DNA of 64,000 nucleotides from Anaeramoeba flamelloides. Its lineage: Eukaryota > Metamonada > Anaeramoebidae. The stretch lies in contig JANTQA010000060.1 of NCBI GenBank assembly GCA_027625915.1, positions 5,890,001-5,954,000 on the forward strand, read 5' to 3'. The translations under genes were made by a program, and so were the position numbers. Position 1 is the first letter of the stretch. Every line of letters starts with the position of its first letter. Below the pieces are notes generated by a model. That model did no database searches. It had not been told where the DNA came from and worked only from the letters and a program-made list of their open reading frames with translations. Shown piece by piece: positions 48,729 through 60,624 of this stretch.

Positions 48729-50888
48729 TTATAATTCATCATGAGGGATATTTTGTTCATCCATGTTTGGCATACCGCCCTCTGGGTTAGCTTGTTGGTA
48801 AAGTTTCGAAAGGATTGGGAGAGCGATATCTTCTAATTCCTTTTGCTTAGCCTTCAAATCCTCAGACTCTGCTTCTAAGTTTTCTTCGAGCCAGGCAATT
48901 GCGTCGTCTGCAGCCGTTTCAATTGTTTCCTTGTCTTCGTCTGTAATATTTTCAGAAATTGATTCTTCGTCGTTGACTGTAAATTTCAAATTATAGGCGT
49001 ATTGTTCTAAATGGTTTCGATCTTCAATTTTCTCTTTTGATTTACGATCTTCTTCTGCATAAAGTTCTGCTTCGTCAACCATTCTTTGGATATCTTCTTC
49101 CGATAATCTGCCTCTTTCGTTTTTGATTGTGATGGCTTCTGATTTACCGGTGCCCTTGTCCATTGCGGAGACATGTAAAATACCATTTTTATCGAGGGTG
49201 AATTCGACTTCGACTTGGGGGACACCTCTTCTCGCTGGTGGGATTCCTGTTAATTCAAATTTACCCAACAAATGGTTATCCTTTGTTAGTGCACGTTCAC
49301 CTTCGAAGACTTGAATGAGGACGGCGGGTTGGTTGTCTTGATATGTTGTAAAGACTTGCGATTTGACGTTTGGGACAACAGTGTTTTTGTCAATAACCTT
49401 GGTAAAGACACCGCCAACTGTCTCGATCCCGAGCGACAATGGGGTTACGTCAAGTAATAATAACCCTTCAACATCTTCTTCGTCACTTAAAATACCTCCT
49501 TGGACGGCGGCCCCAAAGGCAACAGCTTCGTCTGGATTGATGTCCTTATTTAATTCTCGGCCATTGAAGAAATCTGAAAGCAATTGTTGGACTTTGGGGA
49601 TTCTTGTAGATCCTCCGACTAAGACAATGTCATCAATTTCATGCTTTTGATAGCCAGATTCCTGTAAGACGGTTTTGACTGGGTTCATGGTCTTTTTGAA
49701 GAGATCCATACAGAGCTGTTCAAATTTGGCTCGCGTGAGGGTTTCGGAAAAGTCAATTCCATCAACTAATGAATCAACTTCAATTTTGACTTGCTGGAGT
49801 GTACTCAGGGTTCTTTTTCCTTTTTCAACAGCTTGCACAAGTCTTTGCATGGCTTTTTTATCTTGAGTGATATCTTTTTTATATTTTCTCTTGATCAAGG
49901 CAGTGAAATGATCCATAATTCTTCGATTAAAATCCTCTCCTATTTGGTTTGACAAGAGTTGAAAGAAAGTGTCCAAGAATTGTTAATAAAAAAAAGTAAA
50001 TTTAAAAAAAAAAAATTCGTTTTTAAAAAAAAAGCAACAGAAATTAAAAAGAAGGATAAAAGTAGGTAAACAAAAAAAGAGGAAAAAAAAAAAAAAAAGC
50101 AATTTATCAAATAAAAAGTATTTACCTCCTAAATGAGTATCACCAGAGGTGGCAACAACTTCAAAGACACCTTCATCGATCATTAGCATGGATACATCAA
50201 AAGTACCGCCACCAAGATCAAAGACTAAGACCTTCCTTTCTCCTCCTTGTTTGTTCAAACCATAGGCAATTGCGGCTGCTGTTGGCTCGTTGATGATTCT
50301 GAGTACATTTAATCCAGAAATGGTACCGGCATCCTTTGTGGCTTGTCTTTGGGCGTCGTTAAAGTAAGCTGGTACTGTGACAACAGCGCTTTTGACTTCC
50401 TTACCTAAGTAGTTTTCTGCGATTTCCTTCATTTTGGTAAGAACCATGGCACTAATTTCTTCGGGAACAAATTCTTTTTTTTCTCCTTGGAATTCAACTT
50501 TCACAGCTGGCCTTTCTCCCTTTTGGAAAAGTTCAAATGGCCACATTTCCTTGTCTTGTTGCACTTCCTTGTCTCCAAATTTCCTTCCAATCAGTCTTTT
50601 GGCGTCATAGACAGTGTTTTCAGGGTTTTGTGAGACTTGGTTTTTAGCTGCATCACCAATGAGCCTTTCGTTTTCGGTAAAGGCAACGTAACTTGGGGTA
50701 ATTCTGTTACCTTGTTCATTTGCAATGATCTCAACTTGACCATTTTTGAAGACACCTACACATGAATAGGTGGTTCCAAGATCAATTCCAATTACAATTC
50801 CAGTTGACTCTCCTTCTGCTTCACTTTGAACGAGTGTAGTTAAAAAGGTAAGTAGAAAAACAATAAAGAGAAAGTTTTTGATTTCCAT
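48729..50888 (-). CDS. ER-lumenal Hsp70 chaperone BiP/GRP78 (Kar2)
   Basis: Two exons on the minus strand, 50888-50126 and 49939-48729, with a 186-base GT-AG intron whose junction lies at THLGG/EDFNRR; 657 residues. A signal peptide ([20 protein letters not shown]) is followed by [58 protein letters not shown] and [13 protein letters not shown] (ATPase domain), the linker [17 protein letters not shown], the substrate domain and a C-terminal HDEL retention signal. BiP folds proteins entering the ER, drives translocation and buffers the unfolded-protein response. All Hsp70 signature motifs are intact. Codon choice is more GC-tolerant than in neighbouring genes, fitting strong expression. Identification is certain. 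Confidence 0.98.
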
Positions 50889-50943
50889 TTTATTTGAATT
50901 TTTTCGAAAAAAATGAAACTCAAAGATAAATCAAATTGTTCTG

Positions 50944-50969
50944 TTCCGAAATTTTTCTTGAGAACGTGG
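50944..50969 (-). promoter_or_regulatory. possible heat-shock/ER-stress element upstream of BiP
   Basis: In gene direction, 55-80 bases before the ATG, CCACGTTCTC is followed by AAGAAAAATTTCGGAAC. This contains alternating TTC and GAA blocks like a loose heat-shock element, and a CCACG like the second half of a mammalian ERSE. Spacing is not canonical and no CCAAT lies nine bases upstream, so this is only suggestive. Confidence 0.25.
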
Positions 50970-51059
50970 TGTGTTAGTAAAAAAAAATACCTGTGTTGGT
51001 TCCAATAGGTTTGTTATTAGGAAATTTAAAGCTTTTTATTGTCTTTATTATTAGAGAAT

Positions 51060-52000
51060 AAAATAGTCATTTAAGGGGTTTAAGGCATAATCGTATACCA
51101 AGGAGAAGCCAACGATCAAAGTATGTTGTTATTGGGTTTAAATCACATTGGTGATATATGGTTTAGGTGTATCAAAAATCGATTAGTCAAGTAGTAATAT
51201 TTGTTGATCTCATCAATTAAAAATGATCAATGTATGAGTAAAAAACCCAACAATTTCATAATAAAATCTGTATTTCGCCACAAATTTAAAGGTTTAATTA
51301 TCAATACCCATACTACAAAGTCACAAAATACCTTTCTTAAATTTGTGGCGGAATGTAGATTAGTTGCTAAAAAATTGGGTTTTTATTAGAAATGAAATAA
51401 CCGTTGTGGAAAAAAAGTGAAACAGAGAAAAAAAGTTCAACACAGTTTTTAATTGGTAACCTTACTTAAAATGAAAAGTAAAATCAATAAAAAGAAGAAA
51501 CCAATTAACTTCAAATAATAATTCATTATATTATTTTCAATCAACCCAACTAATACAATTTAAATCTACTTGATTAATCGAAATTGTTGATGTGGTTTTG
51601 GAGATCTCAAAAATAGTCAATTTTTTGAACAAATTTCTAATAATTGATCAATCAAAGAAAAACACATACTAAAAGATAGTATTAAAAAAACTTTTATTGT
51701 GGCGAATACTTCATTTTGTCTTGATTTATTTATTTATTCTTTTTTTCCTTGATCTTACTTTTCATTTTCAGTAAGGTTCCCAATTAAAAACTGTGTTGAA
51801 CTTTTTTTCCATGTTTCACTTTTTTTCCACAACGGTAATTAACTAATAGAGATTTTTTTTAACAAATTATTTCTGAAATCATGGAAATATATTGGGGCTA
51901 CAATTAGCTTTATCAAAAGCAAACAAAATTAATCAGTCTTTGTGCTTTTATGTTGATGATTATTGAGTTAATCTTTGAAATTCAAAAATTATAAAACTAG
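51060..52000. repeat. repeat interrupted by a fold-back element; uninterrupted copy about 59080-59610
   Basis: Left part shares GAGAAGCC, GATCAAAG, ATTTCGCCACAAATTTAAAGG and ACTACAAAGT with 59100-59320. Homology resumes after 51835 with TTATTTC, TTTATCAAAAG and AAACAAAATTA, matching 59420-59550. So 51401-51835 is an insertion into this repeat. Confidence 0.65.
51401..51835. mobile_element. TAA-flanked fold-back element (Harbinger-like target)
   Basis: 435 bp with inverted arms of about 95 bp (51401-51495, 51741-51835), only a few mismatches. It opens CCGTTGTGGAAAAAAAGTG, and TAA flanks both ends. The start resembles CCATTGTGAAAAAAA of the 15.2-kb element, suggesting one superfamily. The interior (51600-51720) is also found diverged at about 7120-7240. 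No open frame. Confidence 0.8.
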
Positions 52001-52509
52001 TTACTTTTGGAAGTTCTAAATCTAAATTATTAAATACTGTAATACAGTATTTTGGGTTTCTATTTTTAGTTTTTGAAAAGGAATTAAAATTTTTTTTTTC
52101 AAAATGAAACTTTTTTAATAGCGATCATTAGTAAAAAATGTTAGAATTTATTGTGCAATAAGATTTATAATAGATTTTTTAGAGTCACAGAAACTATTTG
52201 AGCCATGTCGCACTAATATCATTTACACCCAATTTAAACATACTTTGATTATAGAGAAATATATGGTGACGCTAATCCCTTAAAGGATCCAATCTAACAA
52301 CACCAGATTTCATTTTAAGGAACTGTTGACTCCAAGTAAGTTGTTAGATCTCTTGAGAAGTTTTCTTCTGAAGGAAGGATTTTACATTTTGAAAAAAGTT
52401 ACTTGTCATAACATGATTTATGTAAAAATTGTTTTTTGAGTACCATGTATATAGGAACTTTGAATCCAATACAGTGTTCACTGGTATAATAGTGTAAAGT
52501 GCGAAAGTA

Positions 52510-53640
52510 AATCAGAGTTGAATTTTTAATTTTTAATTTTTTTGAATGATTTTTTGATTAAATTTTTGGTTTAATAATATTATTTTTTTAGATCTAGAAA
52601 AGTGTTTCTCAGAATTCTTAAAATTAAACAGAGAAAACACCCAAAAAATAGACCTGACAAGGTACCCATTTTAAACAAATCTTTTCCCTTTTCATAGACC
52701 AAGTATGAAAGATCAATTTTTCCAGATAAATTTGTTGAAAAAGATGAATGATTTAAAAAAAAAATCAACCAAAGTATATTTTCAAAGATTTTTCTTTTTT
52801 ATCTACCTAATTTTGGTGATGTATAAGTCATTTACTGGTATTTCTTGGTTCATTACTATTTATTATTTTACCAAAAAATTTTTTACAAATTTATTTTTAA
52901 AATATTTTTATCAATTATTCTCAAACCAACACAAAAAAAAAAAAAAAAAATAATGAATCCAAGATTAAAGTAAAGGGGCTAAAATCTCAAAATAAAAAAC
53001 AACTACAAAAAAAAACAATCCAAATAGAAAAAAAAAATAATTATAAAAAAATTAAGTCAAGTTCAGAATTATTTTGAGTTTTCCATTTAATTGGGATTTA
53101 AATAATTATCAAATCAAAAAAGAATACATTTCATAAATCCTTATTTCTGAAAGTTAATTCCAAATATATCCAGTTCATTGAATTAAAACAAGAATTAAAT
53201 GAAAAAAAATGAAAATAGGAAGTAAAAATTCATTTTGGAAATACTTGAGAAATATAGGAAGTAATTTGTTAATCAAAAATTTCCCAACAAAGGTTTTTCG
53301 GTTCAGAATGAAAAATAAAACACGAGTAAAGAAAAGGTAATTATATCAAATATTATTGATAAGTTCAAGAAATAAATGATTTTTTTTTATTTTTTCTTAA
53401 TCAATTTTTTAATAGTTTTGATTAACCTTTTTTTTTTTAATTAGTGTTTAAATAGATTCTACTAGAATATTTTTCACCAGATTATTTATTAAAATGTCAA
53501 TTCATTTGGTGAAAGAAATGATTTGAATTATTTATTTTCGTATAAATGGTAGAAATTGAAATCAATAACATGTGTTTTCTTTCTTAATAGTTTTTTTTTT
53601 TTCTTATTGAAACTAAAAATTTTCTATCTTATTTTTGAAA
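52510..53640. repeat. long diverged repeat, second copy about 61650-62700
   Basis: In-order matches include CAGAGTTGAAT, AAATTTTTGGTTTAAT, AAATCTTTTC, AAATAAATTTGTTGA, CCATTTATTATTTTA-like words and ATATTTATTAAAATATCAAT-like words with 61650-62640, same orientation. No protein is recognised. Confidence 0.55.
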
Positions 53641-54400
53641 AAATAATTTCAAAAAAAAAAATTGGTTAACTGAAAAAAAAAATTCCAAAATACAATTACT
53701 TTGAAGCGATTAAAGTCAACGCAAATTTGTCGATAATTAATACTTTTTTAATAAAATGTAAATCGTGCTGTTCTCTCTAGCGTTCAAATCTTCCAGAAAA
53801 TCTATTATAATTATAACTAAAAAAGGGTTTTTTTTAATTTTTTATTAAAGATTGTAACTAAAAATTGACATTTTTAGTAATATACTTTAAATACATTTTC
53901 GCAAAATCTATAAATAGAAATTAAAACAAAAGTATTCCTGTTTTTAAAAATTAATATTTTGAACATTATAAAATGGAGTTGTTTTTAAATTTTTTAAATT
54001 CAAATTTTATTCAGTAATTATCAGCATCAAAATAGTATGATTGATTATTTTTGTTACTTTTTTAGGTTTTTTTTTAATAGAATTCCATTGATTAAAATAC
54101 TTTGTAAAAAGAATATTTTTGTAAAATATTGAAGTTTTTTTTTATCACCAAATCTTTTTTTGGTGATATATTAAAGAAAATACTCTTTCAGCTTGGAGCT
54201 ATTTTATATAGGTTGTTAAATTTTTAATTTTGTCTAGAAATAGATATTTTTTTAAAAAAATGGGATTTTTATCGAATTTGTTACTTCTTTTAATGCACAT
54301 ATTTTCAAAAGAAATATAATATTTACCAAATATTTTGAAAGGATCTGAACAATTTCGATAATATAACAATAATTTAATTAAAAAAAATGTTGAAAATTTT

Positions 54401-54468
54401 TCCTTAATTTTAAATTTTTTTGTACCTTAAATTTTGTCCAAAATTTGTATATTAAAACTAATAAGGTC
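54401..54468. mobile_element. MITE family 1, right half only
   Basis: TTCCTTAATTTTAAATTTTT, TGTACCTTAAATTTTGTCCA and AAATTTGTATATTAAAACTA form a decayed right arm of the 196-bp family. The left arm is not found. Confidence 0.4.
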
Positions 54469-55269
54469 GATAATTTATGGGTAAATTAGAATCTTGGGGG
54501 TCGCTTTCAAAGGTAATTTTACTAATCAATGGTTTAAAAATATATCAACTTGTGGAACTGGTTTTATTTTCGTTTAATCTAAGCATATTTTGATTTTCTT
54601 TTCGACCTAGGTTAAAAATAATCATAGAATAAATACCCCTAAATCTCCTAAAACAATAATATCATTTGATTTTTTTTTTTTTTAAATTGAATAATTATTA
54701 GATGGTTATAAGATATAGAATTGATAAAAAATTATCTTTATAATAAAATTTTATAATTAGAAATAATATAATTTCTTGCAATGAAAAAACAACTTGTAAA
54801 TTTTTTTTTGGATATTGTAACCTAATATTTTTATCTGAAAATTGTGTGAAAAAATTTTTTTTTATGTTTTTTTATTTTAATTATTTATCTAAACATCAAA
54901 AAAATCCATATTTTTTTTAATTGAAATATTTTTTTGGTTTTTTTTAGAGTAATATGTATCTCGAAATTGTTTAAAAGGTTTACATCGATTATTAATTGGT
55001 TGTAAAAGAGATTTTAATAACACATTGAAAAGGGGCTTTTATAATTGGTTGTCAGTCAGTAGTAATATACATATTTGATTCTGATTATAAAAATTTAAAA
55101 ATAAAAAAAATATAAAAATTATATTTTAAAAAAATTATATTTGTTTCATTAGAAAATTTGTTAGTTTTTTCAACAAGATAATTTTTCAAATCTAAATTAT
55201 TTGGCAAACCGATCCAGTCATATTAATAATGGATTATTTTTTTTTTTAATTATAAAATTTTTTTTTTTT

Positions 55270-56150
55270 AAATTTTTGACTTTTTAAAATCTAGTCATAA
55301 AATAAACAATATTAATGAATAAGATGCCATATATTGAAAAAAAATTTCAAAGATATCTGGAAAATTTTATTATTTAAAATTCAATTTTTGTAAATATATT
55401 TTTCAAATTTTTTATCTACACAAAATTCAAAAAAAAAATGAAATAAAAATTTTTTTGTGGGTTTAGAAGATTATTTTATTGCCTCTTAATCATATTAAAA
55501 AGTTATTTTTTTTATTTTTTTTAAAATTTAGGGTAGATTAATTTATCTATTAAAAGGGTTTTTATTTGTTTAATGCCAATTTAATAAATGGAATTATTTT
55601 ACAAATGTTTTTTTGTTTTTTTCTTTTCAATTATTTTTTATTACCTGCAATCATGTTTGTGGAAATTTTTCATAGTAAACTTTAACTTTTGGTCTAAATA
55701 AATGAATTTAAGTTTCCTCTTAATTTAATATTTATTGTAATTTTGTCAAAAAAAAAAATATTTAAAATTTTTCAGTGTTGACTTTTTTTTTTATTTATTC
55801 TGTTTATCATAAAAATTTCAATCATTTTTTGATAATCATTATTAATGAATAGTCCAATTGTGTTTTGAATTGCTATTATTATAGTCAAATTTCATATTTC
55901 AAGAATTAAAAAAAAATAAAAATCTTGGAAAAAAATATAAAAATGGATAATTATTTTTTTTTTCCAATATCAAAAAAAAAAAATACTAGAATATAAAAAC
56001 TTTATTTTTGAGCTATTTTGACTTTTTGTTATAATCCAAATCCTGGATTAGAGAATTATAATTAAGATAATAAATATATGAGCATATCGATCATTTTAAT
56101 TTTTTTCTAATAAAACTTGATGAAATTTATGTTAATACGGGGTGCTAAGG
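55270..56150. repeat. long diverged repeat, other copy 39870-40780
   Basis: See the 39.9-kb copy: shared TTTTTAAAATCTAGTCATAA, AGATTATTTTATT, AAATTTAGGGTA, TTTATCTATTAAAA and CTTGATGAAATTTATG, same orientation, about 60-75% alike by eye. Confidence 0.5.
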
Positions 56151-56457
56151 GATATGTGTGTTTTGTTTCAAAATTTCTTTAATATTGATCAAATGAAATA
56201 ACACATTTAAAAATGTATCTTCAATTTCAATCAATAAGCCCAATTAATTCTCTACGGAAATGATCATTTCCATTTGATTTTTATCAAGATTTTGGTGATT
56301 TTTCAACTAATCTTCAGTAAAATATTTTGGAAACTGAAATAAAAATTTTTGTTTATTAATTGGAAAATGGCAGTAGTTTTTTTTATTGTTAACAAAATCA
56401 AAAACAGTTTAACAAAAAAAAATAAATAAAAAAAACGAATGTTTTCAAGAATAGTGA

Positions 56458-57654
56458 TTAATCTTCCTCTATCCAATGTGGTTTTGGTGCTTCACCATTC
56501 TCCCAGCGTATTCTTTCTGCTCTTCTCCTTTGACCAAACCATCTTTGGACTTGTAGTTGGGGTATCTCTGCTTTTATTGCAAGGATTTTTCTTTGTCGTT
56601 TCTTAGGATAAGGACCGCCTTCATCATTCAAATGCTTTAAGAACCATTTTTCCAAAACCTTTTTACCATAATTTGAAGTATAAAGCCTTTGTGATCTGGT
56701 TTTTCGTTTTTTTTTAAAAATGGTAACTTTTGTTCCAAATTTTTCGATTTTGAAAGTTTTCCTTTGCCAATCAATTCCATGAACAGAAACAACACCTTTT
56801 GGGCACTTTTTCGCCTTTTTATGGTGACTAATGGTTGTTTTTTTTCTTCCGTGATGTTTTGGCTTTTTGCTTTTTTGTTTGCCAAGACCCACAGGAGATC
56901 CAGTTTCTTTTCCTCCCTTTCCTCCTTTTTCTTTTTCTTTTTCTTTTTCTTCTTCTTTTTCTTCTCCTTCTCCTTCTCTTTCATTAATTTTTATTGTTTG
57001 TGAATAGACCCTCTTTCTTTCTTGAGAAGATGGTCTTTCTATTAAATTGCTTTTCAATTCATCAAGAGTGGGATTTGGTTCATAATTTTGAGAATTTGCA
57101 AAATTAATTTGGTTTTCGCTTTGCTTTTCATCCAGCCTTTGAAGAAAATCGGAAAAAGAAAAATCCATTCTGTTTTCTTCTTCGTAGGAGCTGGGGAAGG
57201 ACAAAATTTGAGGATCATCCATGATACTATTATTTTCCGTTAAAATTTTTTTTTTATCTTTTTCCTCTTTTTTGTTTAAAAAAGCAATCTCACCTTCCTC
57301 CAAATTGCTGGCAAGACTCAGATCCCAAATGCATTCTTCGCCAAAGTAGCTAATGGTCTGGTTGTTTTGCCTTTGTAAAGTGAAGCAATCCTCCCACGCA
57401 CCATTTTTATGCAAATTTGAAACCAGCTTTGTTCCTTCTTGAAATTCCAACGATCCTTGCAAGAGACAATGGTTGGTTTCTTCTTCACTGCGCTCTTCCC
57501 CCCCCCACTTTCCTTCCAAACTCTGAGTAAGTGTTGTTTGCATAAGCCCTTTTTGTGGTTGTTCGTAAAATGGTTGGAAAAGATTTTCTTCTTCTTTAAG
57601 ATTGATTGGAAAGGATCGAAAATTGTCTTGGAGTGTGTAGTCTGTTTGGTTCAT
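56458..57654 (-). CDS. TALE-like homeodomain protein
   Basis: 398 residues, single exon, ATG start at 57654. Residues of about 318-383 form a homeodomain: LEKWFLKHLNDEGGPYPKKR is helix 1 and the extended TALE-type loop with its Pro-Tyr-Pro, RKILAIKAEIPQLQVQRW covers helix 2 and the turn, and WFGQRRRAERIRWE is the recognition helix. The normally invariant Asn of WFxN (position 51) is Gln here. The Lys/Arg-rich stretch before it (about 260-318) may serve nuclear import. The N-terminal 220 residues are acidic, Gln/Asn/Ser-rich and unstructured, as in activation domains, followed by a Glu/Lys repeat (about 228-245). It is presumably a DNA-binding transcription factor. The family is clear; targets are unknown. 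The nearest neighbours are repeats. Confidence 0.85.
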   Translation of the reverse strand: MNQTDYTLQDNFRSFPINLKEEENLFQPFYEQPQKGLMQTTLTQSLEGKWGGEERSEEETNHCLLQGSLEFQEGTKLVSNLHKNGAWEDCFTLQRQNNQTISYFGEECIWDLSLASNLEEGEIAFLNKKEEKDKKKILTENNSIMDDPQILSFPSSYEEENRMDFSFSDFLQRLDEKQSENQINFANSQNYEPNPTLDELKSNLIERPSSQERKRVYSQTIKINEREGEGEEKEEEKEKEKEKGGKGGKETGSPVGLGKQKSKKPKHHGRKKTTISHHKKAKKCPKGVVSVHGIDWQRKTFKIEKFGTKVTIFKKKRKTRSQRLYTSNYGKKVLEKWFLKHLNDEGGPYPKKRQRKILAIKAEIPQLQVQRWFGQRRRAERIRWENGEAPKPHWIEED

Positions 57655-59079
57655 CGATAATTTGTGAAAAATCTTGGCGAGATTTTGACAAATTTTAAAA
57701 AAGAATAATTAATTTTTATTTTCGATTTAAAAAAGTTCTTTGAAAAATATGATCTTTTTAGTAAAGTATTTTTTTGATCAGAAGTCACTTACTTGTTGTC
57801 AAGAAACATTTGAATTTTAAAAGTAAGGTGTGGTTCTATTCTCAAATTCGGAAAATAAGGAAAATATCTATTCGAATTGTTTTTCTCAAATCCTTTACAA
57901 GTTGTCTTCATGGATTATAGTCGTGGGTTGTAAAGGTAATTCTTAATGTTACTATTTTTTACAGAACCAAAAAAAAATATTTATTGTTTAAAAAAACTTT
58001 TTATGTTCAAAATTAATGAGCTATTCTTTGGAATTTAAGAATTGGGCCTTTTTTTAAATACCTACCAAATCGAATTTTATAAGATTTTTGTCAAACTTTC
58101 TTATTTTAATTTAAAGGTATAATTTTATTTTCGCCAAACTATCGTAACGTATCTACGAACTATGCCCAATTAAAACATTTTTTGACCATCTGTTTTTGTG
58201 AACTAAAATTAGGTATTTGTGTCCACAAAGTTCGAAAACAGAATTTTTACAATAAGCAGTATAACAGCTGACAAACAGTGTCGGGTAAAGTTCAAAGTAA
58301 CTCTCTTTCTTACTTCAAGTTTTTAGTCACAATTTTTTCAAAGGTTTTTATTGTAAAAAATACTGTTAATTCTTTAAAAAAAATAGTTCCAAAATATTTT
58401 TCCAATCAAAGTGTATTTTGGATAAACGATAAACCTAAAAATAAATTTAAATCATCTAGATTTTATTTCTTTTTCCTCGATAAGAATGAGTTATTTATGA
58501 ACATAAACCATGGGTAAATTAAACACAAGTCTTAGAAAATGAACTCGTTTTGTAGTAAGATAAGTAGCAAAAATTCTCCACTTTTTTTTACAAACTAAAA
58601 TTGTTGGTTTATTCTTCAAGATCATATTTTCTTCAAAAGGTCTTATTAAACAGTACATTTTTAAAAAAAAAACTCAGTACCTTCAATGTAAAAGAACTTT
58701 AAAAGCGAAAAAAATAATCGTTTTTTTCTTTTTGTAAAAAGTTTAAAAACCAAAAATTGATCTGTACTAAATGTCCCAAAAGATTTACAAAAAACTTTTT
58801 TTTTTCTCACGATTAACAATTTCACCATGTGTCTTGTGAACAAATTACACTGTTTGTCTTTTGGTAAGGTTTGTTGATTTTAAACAAAAACAAATAAATC
58901 AACAATTAGTTTTTAAATATTAAATGAGAAAAATTTTTCACTTCCTTTTTCTTCATTTTCATTTATAAATCCAGTTTTCAAAGAAGTAGGTTGTAATTTG
59001 GAAACTTTATTTGAAAAAGGAAAGAGAAAATTGAGCGAAAATTTTTCCCATTTATAATTCGAATATTACCAGTAATATT

Positions 59080-59610
59080 TATTAACAAAATGATTAGCGA
59101 ATATCAATGAGAAGCCTAAGATCAAAGCAAGCTGTTATTGAGTGAATTTCATTGGTTCACAAAAAATTCGAATGTGTAAAGTTGTAATATTTATAGATCT
59201 CATCATAAAAAAATGATCTATGTATTAGTAAAAAATCCTCAGAATTTCAGAAAACAATTTGAATTTCGCCACAAATTTAAAGGCTGAATAATCAATATTC
59301 AGACTACAAAGTTACAGAATATCATTCTTAAATTTCTGTCTGGAAATGTCGATTAATTGCTCAAAATTCTATTTTTTAAAAAAATTAAATCATTAACAGA
59401 TAGCTTCTTTTGACAGATTATTTCAAACATATCTTGGGAATTTTTTGATGTTTAACGAACCTTTATCAAAAGGAAATAAATATATACACTTTTTGAGATA
59501 TGTCTTGATGATTGAATTAGTTTTATCAAAAGGAAACAAAATTATCCAGGCTTTGGGCTTTGGGCTTTTTAGCTTTTAATGATTCAATTTCTTGATATGG
59601 AAATGTTCTT
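59080..59610. repeat. repeat copy without the fold-back insertion
   Basis: Counterpart of 51060-52000 with no element at the equivalent position (about 59385-59400, reading AAATTAAATCATTAACAG). Confidence 0.6.
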
Positions 59611-59628
59611 AAGTCTTCAAGTATAATA

Positions 59629-60374
59629 AGTCACACACCTTTTCAATTTAAGGTGCATATTTTGAACGACAATAAAGACACAAAAATAATCAAAATAAAC
59701 TGAAAAATTTAGAATTCAACTAAAATATTTTTTTAAGGGACTAATATCTCTTATTTTTTTTGACCTATTTTCTAAATAAGTATTCCTTATTTAGAAATAT
59801 TTTTAATTCAAAAATAAACAAGGTTTTTAAATCTAAGTATTTGGCAAAAAATTTTCTCTTGCTCAATTAAATTTATATAAATAAATTTAATAGAATTTAA
59901 TCTATTAAAACAAAATTCTACAAAATAATATAATTTTACCCTGATCAAAACCCATTTTACTAATATTCGCTATTTAAAAAACCAAAAAAAATTTTTGGTT
60001 GACCCAATTTTTTTTAATGACCCAAATTTTTTTCACAATGGTAAGTTACAAGTCTAAATCCCTATAATTTCAAAAATTTGTAAATTTAATTTTTCAGATC
60101 AAATCAAAATATGCGTAAAAATTCAAAAATTGATTCTCATTTCATAGATAAATATTTAAATTCCCAGCAAAAACAACAAAAAGTTCGAATTTTAAGTTAA
60201 AAATCCAGAACAATAATTAAGAAATTAAAAAAAAGTCCAAATTGAACCCCTAAATTTTCCGTACTAGCAAAGTAATTTGTGTAAAAAACAATCTCAACAA
60301 ATGTGCTTCAATTGTGAATTTTTTTTTCCTTAAATTTCATTCAAAAATTGTGTCTTTAAGTAGAAAAGACCGTG
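59629..60374. mobile_element. MITE family 1 copy split by other sequence
   Basis: Left arm 59629-59730 (CAATTTAAGGTGCATATTTT, GACACAAAAATAATC) and right arm 60310-60374 (TTCCTTAAATTTCATTCAAA, TGTGTCTTTAAG) belong together but lie 580 bases apart. The gap contains a right end of the TTA-flanked fold-back family, ending at about 60043 with CACAATGG. A nested insertion is the simplest reading. Confidence 0.5.
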
Positions 60375-60624
60375 AAATTTCTAATCAGGGCACTGATTAA
60401 ATATTTTAAATACATTAATTATGGCCCCTTGGTTAACACAGAAATAAAAAATAACCAAAGATGAAAAATCAATAGAAAAAATACTGAAAATTAAAATCTT
60501 ATTTCTGAAGAGAAAAGGGCAATTCAGAAAATTATATCAAATAAAAAAAGATGGAAGAAGAAAAATAATTAAAATTTCAATAAAAAAAAATATTATCATT
60601 TTTATGCCCAAATTAAATAGCATC

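Larger units (their letters stand above)
50889..56457. other. 5.6-kb gene-free interval between BiP and the homeodomain gene
   Basis: Holds a repeat (about 51060-52000) interrupted by the TAA-flanked fold-back element, a second repeat (about 52510-53640), a MITE family 1 half copy (54401-54468) and the long repeat (about 55270-56150). Short frames such as 51201-51389 lie inside repeats and match no family I know. Confidence 0.6.

Noticed and set aside
51201-51389. 62-codon frame between BiP and the fold-back element
   Set aside because: It sits in a repeat whose other copy (59.2 kb) does not keep the frame; no family match.
58265-58860. Possible element with GACAAACAGTGT inverted ends
   Set aside because: Only about 12 bases pair and no clear target duplication was seen; chance cannot be excluded.
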